Assembly: GCF_905203285.1 (NCBI RefSeq)
Contig: NZ_CAJKVK010000069.1
Span: 1-11,122 of the forward strand
Length of the DNA stretch: 11,122 nt
From: an uncultured Succinatimonas sp.
GTDB lineage: Bacteria > Pseudomonadota > Gammaproteobacteria > Enterobacterales > Succinivibrionaceae
Direction: 5' to 3'
Positions 1-6,643 of this stretch are shown in pieces. The notes under the pieces were generated by a model that ran no database searches, was not told where the DNA came from, and saw nothing but the letters and a program-made list of their open reading frames with translations. Made by a program: the position numbers and the translations under genes. Position 1 is the first letter of the stretch. Each line of letters begins with the position of its first letter.

Positions 1-25
1 TAAAAATTAAGAGCTTTTTTCAGGT

Positions 26-52
26 AAAAAAGAAGGTGACTTTTTAGTCACC
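26..52 (-). terminator. Intrinsic terminator after the dctP-type gene
   Basis: A perfect 7-bp stem (GGTGACT/AGTCACC, 35-52) with a 4-base loop is followed, in the minus direction, by a T-rich run (34-26). It starts about 20 bases beyond the stop codon of the TRAP binding-protein gene. It closes the dehydrogenase/binding-protein transcription unit and so argues that no dctQM genes follow in the same operon. Confidence 0.85.
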
Positions 53-73
53 CTCAACAAAGACAAGAGATGT

Positions 74-1072
74 TTATCTTCCAAGCTCTTTATTAATACG
101 ATTCAGAAGATCTTCCATACCTATAGATTGTGCATAAGGCATATGAGCTTTAACTGCCAATTCTGCAAACGGTTCAATATTCGGTTTAACAACAATTAAT
201 CCGTTCTTTTCAACCATTTCATTGAGCAGTTTTTCCGTTTCTGTAACAACTAAATTATTTTCATAATCTGTTGCAGTTTTAGCAGCTTTAACAATGATAT
301 CTTGCTGTTCTTTAGACAGTCCTTGGAATTTCTTGTCAGACATTGCTAAAGTTACATACTCATATTTATGGGCTGTCAAACTTATATGAGTTTGAACCTC
401 TTGAATTCGTCCACCATAAATAAACGGAATAGGATTCTCCTGAGCATCAATAGTATGTTGCTGAAGTCCGGTATAAACCTCAGACCAAGCCATCGGAGTA
501 GGAGTTGCTCCCATTGCCTTCCATGTATCAACCATTGCAGGGATTTCAGGAACACGAATCTTCAAACCGATTAAATCTTCCGGTGTATTAATCGGTTTAT
601 TTGCGGTCGTATGTCTTGGACCACGATCCCACCAATTTAAGATTCTAATTCCAGAACTTTTAAGAACATTTTGAGAAATTTCTTGACCTATCGCTCCATC
701 AACGATTTTTGTATACTCATCATGAGTTCTAAAAAGATACGGTAATTCCAAAATTGAAATTGACTTATCAAAATTACCTAAAACTCCAGCAATTAGAGCA
801 AAGTCAACAGTTCCCATTTTCATACCTTCGGCAAGATCTCTATCTCCACCTAAAGTAGAATTAGGGAAAATCTCTATTTTTATTTTTCCATTTGAAAGTT
901 TCTCAACTTCTTCCTTAAATTTAAGCGAACCTACATGCCATAAATCTTGTTCAGATTGAATATGTCCAAGTTTTAGCGTAATTGTCTCTTCTTCCTTTTC
1001 TCCACATCCGGATAAAGAAACAGCCATTGCGGCAAATAAGGCAGATAAACCTATTAATGCTAATTTTTTCAT
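74..1072 (-). CDS. dctP: TRAP transporter substrate-binding lipoprotein, DctP family
   Basis: This is an extracytoplasmic solute-binding protein for a TRAP (sodium-coupled) importer of an organic acid. At 332 residues it has the usual family length. Residues 1-23 form a lipoprotein signal with a lipobox (LSGC, lipidated Cys23), so the protein is probably membrane-anchored rather than free in the periplasm. The segment after residue 60 (FPNSTLGGDRDLAEGMKMGTVD) has the typical DctP pattern. Arg173 in KIRVPE is where the family places the arginine that binds the substrate carboxylate, followed by the conserved GLQQ..IDAQENP stretch (202-214). The ATG is preceded by AGGAGA at 6 bases. It lies 17 bases downstream of the dehydrogenase stop and is presumably cotranscribed with it. 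No DctQ or DctM gene is in the window. The ligand cannot be read from sequence; a sugar acid or other hydroxy-acid is an inference from the neighbouring dehydrogenase. Confidence 0.93.
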   Translation of the reverse strand: MKKLALIGLSALFAAMAVSLSGCGEKEEETITLKLGHIQSEQDLWHVGSLKFKEEVEKLSNGKIKIEIFPNSTLGGDRDLAEGMKMGTVDFALIAGVLGNFDKSISILELPYLFRTHDEYTKIVDGAIGQEISQNVLKSSGIRILNWWDRGPRHTTANKPINTPEDLIGLKIRVPEIPAMVDTWKAMGATPTPMAWSEVYTGLQQHTIDAQENPIPFIYGGRIQEVQTHISLTAHKYEYVTLAMSDKKFQGLSKEQQDIIVKAAKTATDYENNLVVTETEKLLNEMVEKNGLIVVKPNIEPFAELAVKAHMPYAQSIGMEDLLNRINKELGR

Positions 1073-1089
1073 AGTAGCTCTCCTAAAAA

Positions 1090-2112
1090 TTAAGGTTTAA
1101 CTAAAACTTTAATAACGTGTTCTTTCTTTTCAGCCAAGCATGCTAAAGCATCTTGAGCTTTATCAAGAGGGAAGACTTGCGTTACATAATCTTTTAAATC
1201 AAGACCATTGTTAACCAGCTCTACAGCTTCGGCAAAATATTTATGAGCATAAGTCATGCTTCCAATAAGTTTTTGCTCATTAAATACAAAGCCATAGGTA
1301 TAAACAGGAATATTCTTAGTGATCATCGCTACCAAACCAACTAATCCCTGTTTCTTTGTACAAGATGACGCTTGATCAATAATATTAGGAGCACCCGCAC
1401 AAACTAAACTTGCATCAACACCAACTCCTCCAGTTATTTCCTTTACGCGAGCTACAACATCTTCCTTTAACGGATCTAAGGCATAATGAGCACCAAATTT
1501 TAATGCCATTTCACGGTTATATTCAGCAGTGTCAGTGCAAATAATATTTGTGTATCCTTGTGCCTTTGCAACGGCAAGAGCTAACAAACCGACAGTGCCT
1601 GCACCTAAAATCAACAAATTCTTACCAGCCGTTCCAGTATCAATACGATGTAAAGCATGAACAGCAACAGCTAAAGGCTCAATTAAAGTACCAACTTCAT
1701 ACGAAACGTTATCTGCTAATTTATAAGTTTTACATGCTGGTGCAGGGAAGTACTCAACAAAAGTACCTACCCATTTAGGAGTTCCCGGAACACTTTTTTG
1801 CAAACACAAATTCTCATTGCCTTCATAACAGAAATGACATTTTCCGCAACCTAATTGAGGTTCAACTGTAACTCTATCCCCAACTTTCAAATTGGTAACA
1901 TTACTGCCAACTTCTACAATTTCTCCAGCGATTTCATGGCCTAAAATTGCAGGAGCTTTACGAAAAGGGTGACTGCCTAAAAACAAATGCAAATCAGACC
2001 CGCAAACCCCTGCCGTATAAGTCTTAATCAAAACTTGATCTGGGGTTATTTGTGGTTTTTCGATTTCTCTGATTTCTACCTTTTTCAAATCTGTAACAAA
2101 AGCTGCTTTCAT
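1090..2112 (-). CDS. Zinc-dependent medium-chain dehydrogenase (alcohol/polyol type)
   Basis: This is a cytoplasmic MDR-family oxidoreductase of 340 residues that oxidises an alcohol, polyol or hydroxy-acid. The N-terminal GroES-like domain carries the catalytic zinc ligands Cys37 (GVCGSD), His59-Glu60 (GHE) and probably Glu145 (EPLAVAVHA). The structural zinc lobe has the four cysteines Cys89, Cys92, Cys95 and Cys103. The Rossmann domain has GAGTVG at 170-175. Asp194, at the end of the second strand, favours NAD over NADP. The sequence fits the broad sorbitol/threonine/butanediol dehydrogenase group, and the substrate cannot be assigned. The start is an ATG with AAGGAG 8 bases upstream. It is the first gene of a two-gene unit with the TRAP binding protein, divergent from the PrpR_N regulator, which suggests regulated catabolism of the imported compound. 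Confidence 0.93.
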   Translation of the reverse strand: MKAAFVTDLKKVEIREIEKPQITPDQVLIKTYTAGVCGSDLHLFLGSHPFRKAPAILGHEIAGEIVEVGSNVTNLKVGDRVTVEPQLGCGKCHFCYEGNENLCLQKSVPGTPKWVGTFVEYFPAPACKTYKLADNVSYEVGTLIEPLAVAVHALHRIDTGTAGKNLLILGAGTVGLLALAVAKAQGYTNIICTDTAEYNREMALKFGAHYALDPLKEDVVARVKEITGGVGVDASLVCAGAPNIIDQASSCTKKQGLVGLVAMITKNIPVYTYGFVFNEQKLIGSMTYAHKYFAEAVELVNNGLDLKDYVTQVFPLDKAQDALACLAEKKEHVIKVLVKP

Positions 2113-2214
2113 AAAAATAACTCCTTAGTTAAAGGTTTAGTTTTGTTTGATTATGTAGCATGTATTACCTTTTTAAAATCTTAACGTTTATTTTTGTGAC
2201 ATAAATTTTAAAAA

Positions 2215-2242
2215 TATATAAATTTTATAGTAAATCGTGCAA
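2215..2242 (-). promoter_or_regulatory. Candidate sigma-70 promoter of the dehydrogenase-dctP unit
   Basis: On the minus strand, TTGCAC (2242-2237) and TATATA (2220-2215) are separated by 16 bases. This predicts a start near 2208 and a leader of roughly 95 bases. The same place matches a sigma-54 promoter only weakly: TTGCA fits the -12 box, but the -24 position has TG rather than GG. A sigma-70 reading also suits the degenerate regulator encoded opposite. Confidence 0.45.
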
Positions 2243-2251
2243 TTTTAGGAC

Positions 2252-2325
2252 ATTGTTAAATTTAAAATCGTTTGATTTTTATACTGTATAATTAAATTAA
2301 GGTTAAATATTCAAACAATTGTTAA
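2252..2325. promoter_or_regulatory. Repeated ATTGTTAA sites and AACAATTGTT palindrome, possible operator
   Basis: The octamer ATTGTTAA occurs at 2252-2259 and again at 2318-2325, 66 bases apart, or about six helical turns. The second copy overlaps a perfect 10-bp palindrome, AACAATTGTT (2314-2323), between the regulator's -10 box and its start codon. The placement would suit autoregulation and control of both divergent units. In such AT-rich DNA these matches could be chance. Confidence 0.25.
2287..2292 (+). promoter_or_regulatory. Candidate -10 box of the regulator-phosphatase unit
   Basis: A perfect TATAAT lies 51 bases before the regulator's ATG. No good -35 box is found at 16-18 bases upstream, so activation, or a different start, is possible. 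Confidence 0.4.
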
Positions 2326-2343
2326 GTAAAACGAGAAACGCAA

Positions 2344-4164
2344 ATGACTACGACGAACATAATAAAAATACTTGCCATTTCTCCTTTTCCAGGGCTTGAA
2401 ACCACAATAAAAAATGTATCAGAAGAATTTCCTGATATTGAAGTCATTTATGAGACGGGAGAACTCCAAAAAGGCGTAGACATTGCTTTACAGTACACAA
2501 CCCATGAAATTGACGCTATCATCTCTCGCGGCGGCACAGCAAGAATGATAGGCAGTGCCGTTAAAATTCCTACTTTCGATATAGGAATATCTACAAACGA
2601 TTTAATAAACACTATAGCCCTTGCTAAAAACACGCAAAGTAAAAAAATGTGTCTTGTTGGTTTTAGTGAAGTAACAAATGCCGCGAAATATTTATATCGT
2701 CTGTTGGATCGTCCATTAGAAATTTATGTAACAGAAACTGCTCAAGAAAATATAGAACTAATGCATAAATTAAAAAATGAAGGGATGGAATTAGTGATTG
2801 GAGATGCAACGTCCGTAAGATTCGCAACGAATGAAGGTATCAATAATATTATGATATCTTCAGGAGAAGACAGCGTACGGAGTTGTTTTAAACAAATTCT
2901 TACATTAAAGAAGATGAGTGCTATAACTGAAGATATGGCCCTCATTCAAAGAAATATACTAAAAAATCTTAATACGTCATTCTTTATTATTTCCGAAAAC
3001 GGAGAATGCATTCATTCCCAAGCTTCAGGAGAAAATTTAACCAAAATATCATTAAATCTAATGCAAGAAATATCAATTTCTTTTTCCAAAAAATTTCTCA
3101 ATAATCAAATTCAGGATAATATCCATTTCGAAAAAAACAACTCGTCATGGCTTTTAACTTTTAAACCAGATTTTTTCAGGAACAACAAAGTAATCATTGT
3201 TATTTGGACAAAACTAAACACACTTAATAATAGCGTAAAATCCTTAATAAAAGATTTATCAAAAATCACCTATCCGTTTGAATTCGAATCATTTAATTCA
3301 GCTGATAACAAAATGTCTCAAGCCATTTCGGATGGAAAAACATTTGCCCAGACAACTGCGCCAATATTAATCTCAGGAGAACCTTTTACCGGTCGTCAGC
3401 CTATGGCAAATATGATCTATAAGTTAAGTTCGTTCGGTAAAGGCGGTTTTTACGGTATGGACGCTTTAAACTTTACTCCAGAGGTCTTAAAAATCTTATT
3501 TGAAAAAAAAGATTCATTTCTAACGTCTTTATCTTTAACTTTGGTAGTTAAAAATCTGCAACATGTTGATTTTTCAATCGCAAAACTATTTCTTGAATAT
3601 ATAAAGTCTAGCGGCTTCTGCAAACATTCAAGACTAATTTGTCTTTTTGATCAACTAGTTGACATAACAAAAGAAGATATTGTTGCATTAACTAGATTTC
3701 TTTTAACATCCTTAGGATCCTTAGTAATAACAATTCCGCCCCTACGCGAAAGAAAAAGCGATTTAATGTTTTTAGCAACTTTATCCCTAGGACAATTTTG
3801 CAATCTTTATGGAAAAAACTGTAGCGGATTTACTGCAGAAGCAAAGGATTATATTTTAAATCAGCCTTGGCATGGTAATTTACACGAACTTCGTGGAATT
3901 ATTCGACATGTTGCTGCAATGCTTCAAGGAGATTATGTAACAGAAGAGATCCTGAAACAGGAAATGTCAAAATGGAACAGCCTGTATGAAAAACGTCCAG
4001 AAAATATTGAAAACTTTTTACAAGGGTCATTGGAAGAAATAGAAAACAAAATTATTCTAAATATTCTGAGAGAAGAAAACTTTCATAAAACTAAAGTAGC
4101 CTCTCGGCTAAAAATCAGCCGCAACACTTTATGGCGAAAAATGAAAGAAATTGGACTTGAATAA
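2344..4164 (+). CDS. PrpR_N-type transcriptional regulator with degenerate sigma-54-activator AAA+ domain
   Basis: This is a cytoplasmic DNA-binding regulator of 606 residues. Residues 1-190 are a PrpR_N ligand-sensing domain, marked by the hallmark SRGGTARMI at 61-69. Residues 200-290 look like a short PAS-like region. Residues about 310-540 align in layout with the AAA+ domain of sigma-54 activators: PPLRER is present at 465-470 and a WHGNLHELRG version of WPGNVREL at 509-518. Walker A is altered to GEPFTGR (345-351, Lys to Arg), the GTLFLDE Walker B is unrecognisable (around 397-405), and no GAFTGA loop is present. The C terminus (559-606) is a Fis-type helix-turn-helix. Known sigma-54 activators need GAFTGA to contact sigma-54; TyrR, which lacks it, works with sigma-70. 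Inference: this protein controls the divergent dehydrogenase-dctP unit without sigma-54 and perhaps without ATP hydrolysis. The ribosome binding site is poor (ACGAGA, 8 bases before ATG). Confidence 0.88.
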   Translation: MTTTNIIKILAISPFPGLETTIKNVSEEFPDIEVIYETGELQKGVDIALQYTTHEIDAIISRGGTARMIGSAVKIPTFDIGISTNDLINTIALAKNTQSKKMCLVGFSEVTNAAKYLYRLLDRPLEIYVTETAQENIELMHKLKNEGMELVIGDATSVRFATNEGINNIMISSGEDSVRSCFKQILTLKKMSAITEDMALIQRNILKNLNTSFFIISENGECIHSQASGENLTKISLNLMQEISISFSKKFLNNQIQDNIHFEKNNSSWLLTFKPDFFRNNKVIIVIWTKLNTLNNSVKSLIKDLSKITYPFEFESFNSADNKMSQAISDGKTFAQTTAPILISGEPFTGRQPMANMIYKLSSFGKGGFYGMDALNFTPEVLKILFEKKDSFLTSLSLTLVVKNLQHVDFSIAKLFLEYIKSSGFCKHSRLICLFDQLVDITKEDIVALTRFLLTSLGSLVITIPPLRERKSDLMFLATLSLGQFCNLYGKNCSGFTAEAKDYILNQPWHGNLHELRGIIRHVAAMLQGDYVTEEILKQEMSKWNSLYEKRPENIENFLQGSLEEIENKIILNILREENFHKTKVASRLKISRNTLWRKMKEIGLE

Positions 4165-4174
4165 AGGGAAAAAT

Positions 4175-4798
4175 ATGATTCTATATGTTATGCGCCATGG
4201 AACCACAGAATGGAATATTCAGCAAAAAATGCAAGGACAAGCAGACATTCCTTTAAATGAGAAAGGAAAAGAAGATGCAATAAAGGCAAGTTTCAAACTT
4301 AAAGATATTCACTTTAACAAATGTTATTGCAGCCCACTAATTAGAGCAAAAGAAACTGCAAATTTAGTTTTATCTGATAAAACGTGTGAAATCATCCCTG
4401 AAGATCTTTTAAAAGAAATTACTTTCGGGATCAATGAAGGCAAAACTATGGATATGATAAACAATGACCCTGAAAATGCCTTGCACACATATTTCAGATC
4501 TCCTGAAAACTATATCCCGGCAAAAGGTGGAGAATCAGTATACGACCTACTAAAAAGAGGAAATAAGTTTTTAACAAAAATATCAAAAGAAGAACATAAC
4601 TCTCAAAAAATATTAATAGTATCTCATGGTGCTTTTATAAAAGGCTTAATTACCATTGTAAACCATCAAAGTGCTGCAGACTTTTGGCATCACAAAGAAC
4701 AGAAAAACTGTGCCGTAACCGTATTTGAATTTAAGGACGGGAAATGGAAGCTGCTTCAGGATGCCGTAGATATCCTTGCAGGAGAAAAATTACAGTAA
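4175..4798 (+). CDS. Histidine phosphatase family protein (phosphoglycerate mutase/CobC-like)
   Basis: This is a 207-residue cytoplasmic phosphatase of the branch-1 histidine phosphatase superfamily. RHG at residues 7-9 carries the phosphoacceptor His8. SPLIRAKETA supplies the second arginine (Arg57). Glu81 lies in the EITFG..EG motif. GGES is at 118-121, and the second catalytic histidine is in VSHG (His151). All core residues are present, so it should be active. Its substrate may be a phosphosugar or alpha-ribazole phosphate, but there are no cobalamin genes nearby to support CobC. The ATG at 4175 begins the family-typical MILYVMRHG and follows AGGGA. An in-frame TTG at 4151 would overlap the regulator and is unlikely. 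The gene starts 10 bases after the regulator stop, so the two are almost certainly one operon. Confidence 0.9.
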   Translation: MILYVMRHGTTEWNIQQKMQGQADIPLNEKGKEDAIKASFKLKDIHFNKCYCSPLIRAKETANLVLSDKTCEIIPEDLLKEITFGINEGKTMDMINNDPENALHTYFRSPENYIPAKGGESVYDLLKRGNKFLTKISKEEHNSQKILIVSHGAFIKGLITIVNHQSAADFWHHKEQKNCAVTVFEFKDGKWKLLQDAVDILAGEKLQ

Positions 4799-4838
4799 GC
4801 AAAAGCAAAAAGGGTGACATTTAATTTGCCACCCCTTT
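4799..4838. terminator. Terminator between convergent phosphatase and TerC genes
   Basis: An imperfect hairpin (about 4809-4838; AAAGGG-TG pairing with CA-CCCTTT, with one bulged base and one mismatch) lies between the two convergent stop codons. In the minus direction it is followed by TTTTTGCTTTT, a usable U-tract for the TerC gene. In the plus direction the T-run is poorer and more distant (ATTTTTAG), so termination of the phosphatase gene here is likely but less efficient. Confidence 0.65.
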
Positions 4839-4858
4839 CCATAAACATCATTTTTAGC

Positions 4859-6478
4859 TTAAGCTTTTTTTACTTCACCGGCTTTTGCAGCTTGCGCCAA
4901 GTTAGTAAGGCGTACGGCTTCAATTGAATTACCGTCAACCTTAATAACCTCAATTGACCATTTAGCAAGAGCGATCTTTTCACCAAGCTCCGGCATTCTT
5001 TGTAAATAATCAAGAATAAATCCGGCCATAGTATGATATTGATCGTTTGCAGGCACGGTAAATCCGGTAACACGGGTTATGTCAGTCAATATGGCATCAC
5101 CCTCGATTCTGAAAACGCCGGGACGAATTCTGACGATTTCAGGTATTTCGGTTTGATCAGGAAGTTCACCTGCGATTTCTTCCATAATGTCGTGAAGTGA
5201 CGCGACACCTTCAAAATTACCGAACTCATCAAAAATAAAGGCGATGTTTTTCTTTGCTTTTCTAAACTCTTCAAGAGCCTTTAAAATATTTACAGTCTCA
5301 GGCAAATAAAGCGGCTGACGAACCTTCTGAGAAAGAGGCAGCTGATTCTTCCCAAGGGACAAGCCCTGAGTCAGAATGTCAATTCTTCTGATATAGCCTA
5401 AAGGCTGATCTTTTTGTCCGTCTTTATAGGCGACCAAACGAGAATGAGTTAAAGACAAAGCCTCTTTTTTCAATGATTCATAATCATCATCAAGATCTAC
5501 CATTTCAAGATCGGGACGCGCGGTCATTACGGCTTTTACCGGCAGTGAAGATAACTGCAATACGCGTGACACCATCTCTTTTTCCTGGGTGTTAAAAACA
5601 GAAGATCCTGTTTTTGAAACGATAGCTTCTTTTAAGGTTTGAACCTGATTCTGATTAGAACCAAGAAGCCTCAGCACTAAGTTAGCGGCGATTTCTCGGC
5701 TTTGCATTGAGTTAACGCCTGAACCCAAATTTAAAGTATTTTTACGAGCTACCTGATTAAAGATTTCAATGAGGATCGAGAAACCGATTGCGGCATAGAG
5801 GTATCCCTTAGGAACATGGAAATGCAAAGCTTCCATGATAAGACTGAAACCGATAAGCAAGAGGAAGCCTAAACAGAGAATAACCAAAGTCGGATGATGG
5901 CTTACGAATTCGGTTATAGCCTTACTTGCCAATGTCATGATACCCATAGCTATAACTACGGCAAACATCATGATAAAGACATGGTCAATCATACCTACGG
6001 CTGTAATAATGGCATCAAGCGAGAATACCGCGTCTAATACCATGATCTGAAGTACAACCAAACCGAAAGCGTGACCGGCCGCTTTACTTGCAGACAGTTC
6101 TTCGTCAAAACCTTCAAGCTTTGAATGAAGCTCATGCGTTGCTTTATATAAAAGGAAAATACCGCCTATCATCATTACGATATCACGTCCTGACACTGCA
6201 AAATCGCCTAAATTGAAAAGCGGTTTAGTCATAGACACGATATACGAAATGCATGTCAACAAAATGAGACGAATGACTAAAGCACCGCCCAAACCGGCAT
6301 AACGAGCTTTCGCCTGCTGATGCTTTGGCAATTTTGCCGACAGAATAGCGATAAATACTAAGTTATCAATACCTAAAACGATTTCGATAACAACCAGAGT
6401 TAAAAGACCCAACCATGCAGTCGGATCATTTACCCACGCCATGTCAAACATGACATGATGAGCGACTACAGGATCCAT
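4859..6478 (-). CDS. TerC family membrane protein with CBS pair and CorC/HlyC domain (YoaE/YegH-like)
   Basis: This is an inner-membrane protein of 539 residues. The N-terminal TerC domain (about 15-245) has around seven hydrophobic segments and the paired signature acidic motifs EIVLGIDN (32-39) and DAVFSLDA (149-156), whose intramembrane acidic residues are thought to bind metal ions. A CBS pair follows (about 310-435), ending in the transporter-associated motif FDEFG...HDIMEEI (416-434). The last domain (about 450-525) is CorC/HlyC-like. This domain order and length match E. coli YoaE and YegH, and a role in metal-ion export or metalation of exported proteins is proposed for the TerC family. 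The start is an ATG with AAGAAG 7 bases upstream; the ribosome binding site is moderate. It stands alone, 165 bases downstream of rluB on the same strand. No tellurite-resistance genes accompany it. Confidence 0.92.
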   Translation of the reverse strand: MDPVVAHHVMFDMAWVNDPTAWLGLLTLVVIEIVLGIDNLVFIAILSAKLPKHQQAKARYAGLGGALVIRLILLTCISYIVSMTKPLFNLGDFAVSGRDIVMMIGGIFLLYKATHELHSKLEGFDEELSASKAAGHAFGLVVLQIMVLDAVFSLDAIITAVGMIDHVFIMMFAVVIAMGIMTLASKAITEFVSHHPTLVILCLGFLLLIGFSLIMEALHFHVPKGYLYAAIGFSILIEIFNQVARKNTLNLGSGVNSMQSREIAANLVLRLLGSNQNQVQTLKEAIVSKTGSSVFNTQEKEMVSRVLQLSSLPVKAVMTARPDLEMVDLDDDYESLKKEALSLTHSRLVAYKDGQKDQPLGYIRRIDILTQGLSLGKNQLPLSQKVRQPLYLPETVNILKALEEFRKAKKNIAFIFDEFGNFEGVASLHDIMEEIAGELPDQTEIPEIVRIRPGVFRIEGDAILTDITRVTGFTVPANDQYHTMAGFILDYLQRMPELGEKIALAKWSIEVIKVDGNSIEAVRLTNLAQAAKAGEVKKA

Positions 6479-6536
6479 AGCTTTACTTCTTTAACGGTTA
6501 AAAGAGAGGAAAATAAATTTATAAAAGAGAAACAAC

Positions 6537-6548
6537 TGTCAGGTGACA
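6537..6548. repeat. Short inverted repeat TGTCA-GG-TGACA in the TerC upstream region
   Basis: This 12-base dyad lies about 60 bases upstream of the TerC start codon. It is followed on the plus strand by seven Ts, but the loop would be only two bases and no plus-strand gene precedes it, so a terminator reading is weak. A repressor or activator site is possible. Confidence 0.25.
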
Positions 6549-6590
6549 CTTTTTTTAATACTTTATCGACTTATGCCTTATGGCAGTAAT

Positions 6591-6632
6591 AAAAATATAC
6601 ACTATTATGCGCATATTGCAAGATATGCGCAT
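6591..6632 (-). terminator. Probable intrinsic terminator of rluB
   Basis: A perfect 10-bp stem (ATGCGCATAT/ATATGCGCAT, 6607-6632, 6-base loop) begins 11 bases past the rluB stop. A T-rich stretch in the minus direction (6597-6591) follows after about 9 bases. The stem is strong but the U-tract is displaced. The sequence is also symmetric enough to be a protein-binding site for the downstream TerC promoter. Confidence 0.55.
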
Positions 6633-6643
6633 TCCTAAGAATA

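Noticed and set aside
368..574. Plus-strand open frame of 68 codons inside dctP
   Set aside because: It lies wholly within a well-supported minus-strand gene and has no recognisable domain. The same applies to the other opposite-strand or frame-shifted open stretches within the annotated genes.
2237..2253. Sigma-54 (-24/-12) promoter for the dehydrogenase unit
   Set aside because: TTGCA is present but the -24 box reads ATGTCCT, lacking the GG dinucleotide. A sigma-70 pair fits better at the same site.
4151..4174. Upstream TTG start for the histidine phosphatase
   Set aside because: It would overlap the regulator's last codons, has no ribosome binding site, and adds residues before the family-typical start. 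The ATG at 4175 follows AGGGA.
6537..6556. Plus-strand terminator TGTCA-GG-TGACA plus T7
   Set aside because: The loop would be two bases, and no plus-strand gene lies upstream to terminate. Kept only as a low-confidence dyad.
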